A stretch of DNA of 64,000 nt, from NCBI GenBank assembly GCA_964521425.1, contig CAZFRO010000007.1:1-64000 (forward strand). Reading direction: 5' to 3'. The stretch is from Joyebacterum sp964521425. GTDB lineage: Bacteria > Joyebacterota > Joyebacteria > Joyebacterales > Joyebacteraceae. The notes beneath the pieces are model-generated. The model was given only the letters and a program-made list of their open reading frames with translations. It had not been told where the DNA came from and ran no database searches. Below are positions 59,249 to 64,000 of the stretch, piece after piece. Position numbers and translations under genes: made by a program. Numbering within the stretch: position 1 is the stretch's first letter; the number at the start of each line of letters is the position of its first letter.

Positions 59249-61891
59249 CTACCTAAGGACGATGACCTTGCCGCGGCGCACATCGTCTCCAGCCACCAGC
59301 TTCATGAAGTAGAGACCGTTGCCTACTCTGCGGCCATGTTCATCGCGACCGTCCCACATCACATCGACGGTGCCTGGGTCCATCTCATCGTCCACGAGCG
59401 TCCTCACGAGGCGACCGTCAACACTGTATATATCGAAGGTCACGTCCGCCCGAGTCGGGAGCTCAAACGACAGCGATGCCTCTCTGCCGAACGGGTTCGG
59501 CCTGGAGGGGTGGAGAACCAGCGTCGCAATCCCCGCGTCCTGAACCCCTGTCTCCTCGACGATGAACGATGCCGTCGCCATGAGCTGACTCCGCTCCGTG
59601 CCGTCATCGGCGTAGGTGCGCCAGTAGTATGTGCCGCTGCCGAGCGACGAGGACACGGTCCACGACGTCGTGCCTGAACCCTCGGTCACGCCGCTCGTTG
59701 AAGCGACAAGACTTGTGCAGAGCTCATCATCGTACACCTGGAATCCGTACGTCAGCACGTCGCTCGGATCAGGGTCGTACGAATTGACGACGGTGAGGTC
59801 GGGCGTTGGACTGCTCACGGTTCCGCCGTCCGGCGGATCGGAGAGCGCCGGAACCGTTGGTTTGACGTTCCCGGTCGGCGGGCCGCTGATCGTCACATCA
59901 TCGACGTACCACCCGTCCTCCTCCACGTACGTGTCGGACGTGAAGCGGAACCTCAGCGAGAAGTCCGCAGTACCCACGAAATCGTTCAGAGACAACTCCA
60001 CCTCTTCCCATCCGTAGTTGTTTCCGTGGTACTTCGGTCCGACCTGGTACCACGTTGCGCCGCCGTCGGACGAGGCCTCGACGTAGCAGTAGTCGTAGTC
60101 CGCCTCGGTATCGACCCGATGCCAGAACGACAGATCTGCCGCGGTAGCCGATGAGAAATCGATGGCTGTGGCGAGTTCAATCCACGTGTTCCGGTAGCTG
60201 CCGTAATTCCCGCTCGGGCTGTCGGTGTAGGAGGTCGAAGGTGAATGCGACTGCGTGCTTGTAAGCCCCCAGTAGCCATCGTTCTCGACCCAGTTGCCCG
60301 TGCCGCCTTCCATATCGTCGAAGAAGACGACCGTCGGCTCCCCGACCATCCAGGAGAGTGTCTCCTCCATATAGAGCCCGTCTCCCGTTATCTCAAGCGT
60401 GAGGACCAACCCATGTCCGTCGGGCGTGCCCGCATCGACCGAGAACGAGAACGGGTCGCCGGCGTTGTCGGCAGCAGAACCCGCCGAGATCGAGCCGAGT
60501 GTCGTGCTCGCATCGTGGAGCTGGACGTACGGGTCATCCGTCGCGATGGCCACGCTCACATTGGTGGCCCCGGCAATGACTCCCTGGTTCTCGATTGAAA
60601 CAACGAGGTCGAGAGTCTCACCGGCATCCGGCTGCTGATCGCCGTTGCCGCCGGAGAACGTGGTTCCGTCCACCGCAAGGTAGCTCCCTGCGATCCGACA
60701 GATGTACTGCTGCGGCCAGAGGTTCTCGGCATTCAGGCTCGGGATCTCACTCTCGGCCGGCCAGAATCCAGTTCCTGAGACCTCGACGCAGAGAGACAAG
60801 ACGTCTTCAATACCGTACGCCCAGTCGCACGTCGTCCCGGCGCAGTTATAGAGAATCTCGCCCGCCTGCCCCACCTGGTATCCGTTGTACTGCGCCATGC
60901 TGTTGGCAATCACGCGGAACAACGCGTCGTCCGGCGTGTGCGCATTCGTGTAGCCCCATGGCAGGAGAACCATGCCGGCGACCGAATGGAATGTGATGTT
61001 GGTGACAAACTCATGTGCTGTGACGAAATCTGTGTAGGCCTGTATGCAAGGCTCAGAGTGAGGAGCGGTGCCACGGTAGGTTTCGCTGCAAGGATCACCG
61101 GAGCTTCCGACTCCACCCCACTCGTAGTCGTAGTTGCGGTTTGGATCCACTCCGTAGCAGAACGAGCCGGCATTGTTGCGTCGGTTCTTCCGCCACATGC
61201 CTCCGCCGCCTGGATCCGTCAACTCGTTGTAGCAATAGCCGTCCGGGTTCACGACCGGGACGAACCAGATCTCCCGGTTGTCTACGAGGAACGTGGCCTC
61301 CGGATCGGTCCCGTAGTTAGAGGTCAGCCAGGTCATGTAGTGCAAGAGGACTTCAATCGACATGGGCTCGCGCGCGTGATGCAGACCGTCGAGGAGAATC
61401 TCAGGCTCGGTCTCATCCACACCCGGGTTGTCCGAGATCTTGATCGCCCAGATGTCGCGTCCCTCGATGCTCGTACCGATGCTTATCTTCTCACCAACGA
61501 TCGATGGGTACGCGGCGATGAGACCGTCGATGAAATCGATGGTCTCGGAGAAGGTGTGAAAATCACCGAAGTTGGGACCGCGCACGCGGGTGGCATAGAA
61601 CTCCGCCATGTCCTCGATCTCTACCTCCACGCCGAACCCGAGCGCACGGAGTTCCTCGATCTGGGCGTCGTTGGTAACTATCTCCACCATCAGCCCGGGC
61701 TTGGATTTCATGATGTCCATGCCCTCGAGGTTCACGAATCGATACCAGTCCGCCATGGATGCGAACTCAACTCTCGCCTGGATATACGGTCCGTCCGGAC
61801 CTGACGCCGTAACTCCCACCGCAAGACCGAGCAGAAGGCCGGCCACCGTCAGAACCGCAAGAAAGGACTTCGAGACACGCGCCATGGTCAT
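59249..61891 (-). CDS. secreted M14 zinc carboxypeptidase with FlgD-type C-terminus
   Basis: 880 residues. A signal peptide precedes a propeptide. The M14 catalytic domain has zinc ligands His172 and Glu175 in HHAREPMS and His302 in ITFHSVAG, substrate-binding GVDPNRNYDYEWG, and catalytic Glu370 in LCVEVSGTG, all as in carboxypeptidase T. A CARDB-like domain (DLVVSIENQGVIAGATNVSV) and a MAM/jelly-roll domain (FWHRVDTEADYDYCYVEASS) follow, then an Ig-like domain and the FlgD-type sorting domain (HPSRPNPFGREASLSFELP, VGNGLYFMKL). It should remove C-terminal residues from extracellular peptides. Own promoter and terminator. Confidence 0.95.
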   Translation of the reverse strand: MTMARVSKSFLAVLTVAGLLLGLAVGVTASGPDGPYIQARVEFASMADWYRFVNLEGMDIMKSKPGLMVEIVTNDAQIEELRALGFGVEVEIEDMAEFYATRVRGPNFGDFHTFSETIDFIDGLIAAYPSIVGEKISIGTSIEGRDIWAIKISDNPGVDETEPEILLDGLHHAREPMSIEVLLHYMTWLTSNYGTDPEATFLVDNREIWFVPVVNPDGYCYNELTDPGGGGMWRKNRRNNAGSFCYGVDPNRNYDYEWGGVGSSGDPCSETYRGTAPHSEPCIQAYTDFVTAHEFVTNITFHSVAGMVLLPWGYTNAHTPDDALFRVIANSMAQYNGYQVGQAGEILYNCAGTTCDWAYGIEDVLSLCVEVSGTGFWPAESEIPSLNAENLWPQQYICRIAGSYLAVDGTTFSGGNGDQQPDAGETLDLVVSIENQGVIAGATNVSVAIATDDPYVQLHDASTTLGSISAGSAADNAGDPFSFSVDAGTPDGHGLVLTLEITGDGLYMEETLSWMVGEPTVVFFDDMEGGTGNWVENDGYWGLTSTQSHSPSTSYTDSPSGNYGSYRNTWIELATAIDFSSATAADLSFWHRVDTEADYDYCYVEASSDGGATWYQVGPKYHGNNYGWEEVELSLNDFVGTADFSLRFRFTSDTYVEEDGWYVDDVTISGPPTGNVKPTVPALSDPPDGGTVSSPTPDLTVVNSYDPDPSDVLTYGFQVYDDELCTSLVASTSGVTEGSGTTSWTVSSSLGSGTYYWRTYADDGTERSQLMATASFIVEETGVQDAGIATLVLHPSRPNPFGREASLSFELPTRADVTFDIYSVDGRLVRTLVDDEMDPGTVDVMWDGRDEHGRRVGNGLYFMKLVAGDDVRRGKVIVLR

Positions 61892-61959
61892 CGGCTCCCT
61901 TCGTGATGAAACTACCCTCGTGAAATCACCATGTATCACACATTTGACCCTAGCTTACT

Positions 61960-61988
61960 ATAATAGCACAGAATGCTCAGAGAATCAA
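61960..61988 (-). promoter_or_regulatory. promoter of the M14 carboxypeptidase gene
   Basis: Minus strand TTGATT (61983-61988), 17 bases, TATTAT (61960-61965). The leader is about 63 bases, ending in AAGGGAG. Confidence 0.7.
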
Positions 61989-62012
61989 TAATTGGTCGTT
62001 CAGGGGGGGTCT

Positions 62013-63143
62013 CTACCTTCGGGGACCAGTCGTATCGATCGAAAGCACGCCGCCCTCGGAGGCGTGGCCCAGGCGCGGCATCCACGATTCCAGCTTCGCT
62101 GCCGCTCCGGGAATCCTGAGCCCCAGGCTCAGTGGTCCGGGGCCTAGTGCACGCACGAGCCTGCTCAGCCGCCTCGTATGGTTGAGCACCGGCACAATCT
62201 CTTGAGCGGCACGTCTGCAATAGATCGTCGACGCGTCCGATCCACCACCCTCTGCTTCGCTTGTCGCCTCAGCCGCCAGGCGACCGCTCGCTATCGAATA
62301 GGAGATCCCCTCACCGGTGATCGGATCCGCCAGGCCGGCGGCATCACCCACAACGAGGATGCGCCCCATGGCGAGACCCGCCTTCTTGACCTCAGCCGGT
62401 GTGGGCCGCGCGAAGTGACCTTCCATCCTCCAGGAACTCAAACCACGCTTTTCGATGAAGCGATCGACGTCGCGGATGTAGCCCGGACCAAGCGGCGCCG
62501 TTCCACAGACGCCTATGTTCAGATGATCCCTCTTTGGGAAGACCCAGCCGTATCCTCCGCGGCACACATCACCATCGATGATCACCCTGTCGAGGAACGG
62601 CTCGAGAGCGAGAGGCGTTTCGGGGAATACGCGCGCGTATGCCGCGGCCGAAAGCCTGAGTGTCGGCATGCCGACCATACCGCGGATGGAGCCCCTGACA
62701 CCATCGGCCGCCACAAGATGGGGAGCGCCGAGAGTGCGCGAACCAACCACAATCTCTACGCGGTCACCGAGGTCGGTGACGGAATCAACGGCAGCACCAA
62801 ACTCCACACGCGCCCCTGCACGCATCGCGCGCTCGGCAAGGTACTCGTCGAGTTCCTTCCGCGAGGTCGTGGCGACTGTTGTGTCGCGCCCGGTCCAGGT
62901 CACGGTTACACGCGGACCGACCACGATCTCACTGGTTCGGACGTTGTGGTGAATGATGCTGTTGACGGATGGACCGAGAAGCCCCAGGGCCCTCGAGGAG
63001 AGCCCACCGGCACACGGCTTTGAGCGCGGGAACTCTGCCTTCTCGAACACTGCGATGCGGAGACCCAGCTCGGCCGCACGCTCGGCACAACTGCTTCCCG
63101 CGGGCCCTGCACCCACGACTATGAGATCGAAGCGCTCGTTCAC
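62013..63143 (-). CDS. geranylgeranyl reductase family FAD oxidoreductase
   Basis: 376 residues from a GTG behind GGAG. FAD-binding LIVVGAGPAGSSCAERAA starts at residue 7, PCAGGLSSRAL near 45 is the GGR substrate-site motif, GGYGWVFPK and VVGDAAGLADPITGEGI complete the family pattern. It reduces prenyl double bonds in lipids or quinone side chains, or acts on chlorophyll-like precursors in phototrophs, of which there is no sign here. The GTG lies one base after the stop of the preceding CBM9-like gene. A paralogue with a different insert lies at 39965-41392. Confidence 0.9.
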   Translation of the reverse strand: MNERFDLIVVGAGPAGSSCAERAAELGLRIAVFEKAEFPRSKPCAGGLSSRALGLLGPSVNSIIHHNVRTSEIVVGPRVTVTWTGRDTTVATTSRKELDEYLAERAMRAGARVEFGAAVDSVTDLGDRVEIVVGSRTLGAPHLVAADGVRGSIRGMVGMPTLRLSAAAYARVFPETPLALEPFLDRVIIDGDVCRGGYGWVFPKRDHLNIGVCGTAPLGPGYIRDVDRFIEKRGLSSWRMEGHFARPTPAEVKKAGLAMGRILVVGDAAGLADPITGEGISYSIASGRLAAEATSEAEGGGSDASTIYCRRAAQEIVPVLNHTRRLSRLVRALGPGPLSLGLRIPGAAAKLESWMPRLGHASEGGVLSIDTTGPRR

Positions 63144-63144
63144 G

Positions 63145-64000
63145 TTACTCCAGTATCAGCTCGCCGAAGCTCTTCGGGTTGTAGTCTATCGGAACCTGCC
63201 AATCGGCCTGGGACTGCGTCCGCTGCTGCTTGCGCCGGAAGTTCAGGCCCCATACTCCAGTCTCTCCAGAGCCCACGCCGAATGCGCTGAACGGCAGCCT
63301 CACCTCCGCGCGCCAGCCTTCATCCGTCGTCCGGCACGTGATCTCGTACTCTCCATCCCACGACGCATCGACCGTGTAGCGCATATTCTCGTCGAACGTT
63401 ATCCTCTGGTCGAAGACCGTGCCAATTGAGTTCACGTAGACCTGGTAGACGACCATCTCGTCCGGATCCGGATGGAAGAAGAACCCGATGCAGTCGTCCA
63501 TGTAGACGGGACCGTCCCGCTTCTCGACGGCGGCTTGAATGCCCTCGGCCTCCGGGTCGTTGCAGATGGCCATCACATAGAGATTGTCGGCATCGTGCCC
63601 AAAACCGAATGCCGTCTTCCCCTCGACCTCATAGCCCGCGTAGGCAGGGTAGAACCTCGATATGAAGGCCGTCGCCGGCCAGTCATCAGCTACTGCATCG
63701 ATCCCCGGAGCCGGCGAGAGTTCGTGAGCGGAGGCGGATCTCACGACACGGAGCGGCACGGTGGCTTCAATCGTCCTGCCGTTTGTCAGAGGATAGGTCA
63801 CGCTGAAATCCGGAACAGGGTAGAGCTCGCCCACGTTCCGCAGACGGACTGGAAACTCGCCTGTCTCACCGGGAGCGATCTCAACCTGGAACGACTCGGG
63901 GTCGGCCACCCACCCTATCGGGAGATTCCAGCCGGCCTCATCCTGGATCGCAACGACGCCCTCATTCGCGATCGTCACGGTCACGTCCACCCACTCGGCC
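63145..64000 (-). CDS. protein with C-terminal CBM9-like domain, N-terminus beyond window
   Basis: 285 residues are visible; the frame is open to the right edge. The first part has Ig-like strands (VDVTVTIANEGVVAIQDEAG, FPVRLRNVGELYPVPDFSVT). The last 190 residues have the sugar-binding CBM9/DOMON-like pattern: DDWPATAFISRFYPAYAGYE, AFGFGHDADNLYVMAICNDP, MDDCIGFFFHPDPDEMVVYQ, WRAEVRLPFSAFGVG and WGLNFRRKQQ. These modules appear in secreted glycan-binding or outer-membrane proteins. Possibly co-transcribed with the GGR gene after it. Confidence 0.82.
   Translation of the reverse strand, partial: AEWVDVTVTIANEGVVAIQDEAGWNLPIGWVADPESFQVEIAPGETGEFPVRLRNVGELYPVPDFSVTYPLTNGRTIEATVPLRVVRSASAHELSPAPGIDAVADDWPATAFISRFYPAYAGYEVEGKTAFGFGHDADNLYVMAICNDPEAEGIQAAVEKRDGPVYMDDCIGFFFHPDPDEMVVYQVYVNSIGTVFDQRITFDENMRYTVDASWDGEYEITCRTTDEGWRAEVRLPFSAFGVGSGETGVWGLNFRRKQQRTQSQADWQVPIDYNPKSFGELILE

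Overview
The window looks like part of a bacterial chromosome from an uncultured, probably anaerobic or facultative lineage near the FCB group; Eisenbacteria or Krumholzibacteriota are my best guesses, by inference only. The reasons are a moderately high GC content, several secreted peptidases ending in a FlgD/Por-type Ig-like domain, a secreted protein ending in a WGAIKxLYR tail, a two-subunit oxygen-sensitive class I fumarase, a group 3-type [NiFe] hydrogenase and two geranylgeranyl-reductase-like flavoproteins. I found no tRNA, rRNA, CRISPR array, prophage or insertion sequence.

Layout, left to right. A C25 (gingipain-type) peptidase runs off the left edge (1-2614, minus). A 593-base gene-free stretch with a long inverted repeat follows. 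Next is a tightly overlapping plus-strand operon of a nucleotidyltransferase-fold protein, an alkaline-phosphatase-superfamily protein and a flippase (3208-7228). Then come a cold shock protein, class I fumarase, and a Na/Pi cotransporter with a PhoU-like partner (7361-11398). A long minus-strand run (11395-20886) holds a flippase, a CelD-type acetyltransferase, a glycolate-oxidase-type FAD enzyme, an M24 peptidase, a methyltransferase, a hydrogenase maturation protease and the hydrogenase large and small subunits. Divergent from it is a plus-strand signalling and redox operon (21205-27681): a receiver-kinase fusion, a 95-residue Cys-rich protein, two unusual single-domain receivers, a fused NfnA-NfnB transhydrogenase and a Cache-domain kinase.

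From 27743 to 33770 are a third flippase, a GT4 glycosyltransferase and a Ser/Thr kinase with a TolB-like domain and TPRs. From 34023 to 39755 are a secreted beta-propeller and a multidomain papain-family peptidase. Next come a flavoprotein with a DMT transporter, an FHA-GAF-PP2C phosphatase and a heterodimeric ABC exporter (39965-48032). The right third is mostly envelope or secreted proteins: small exported proteins, a seven-repeat FG-GAP propeller, three zinc-peptidase families, an M50 site-2 protease, a TetR regulator, a PKD lipoprotein, an M14 carboxypeptidase, a second flavoprotein and a CBM9-like protein cut by the right edge.

Themes: the hydrogenase and Nfn blocks share a divergent control region and probably form one hydrogen/NAD(P)H electron-exchange module with its own phosphorelay. 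Three MOP flippases in separate cassettes point to several surface-glycan pathways. Many transcription units have near-consensus sigma70-type promoters (TTGAcN-N17-TAtaaT), and two of these place the transcription start on or within four bases of the ATG, which implies leaderless mRNAs. Short degenerate tandem repeats follow the stop codons of several genes.
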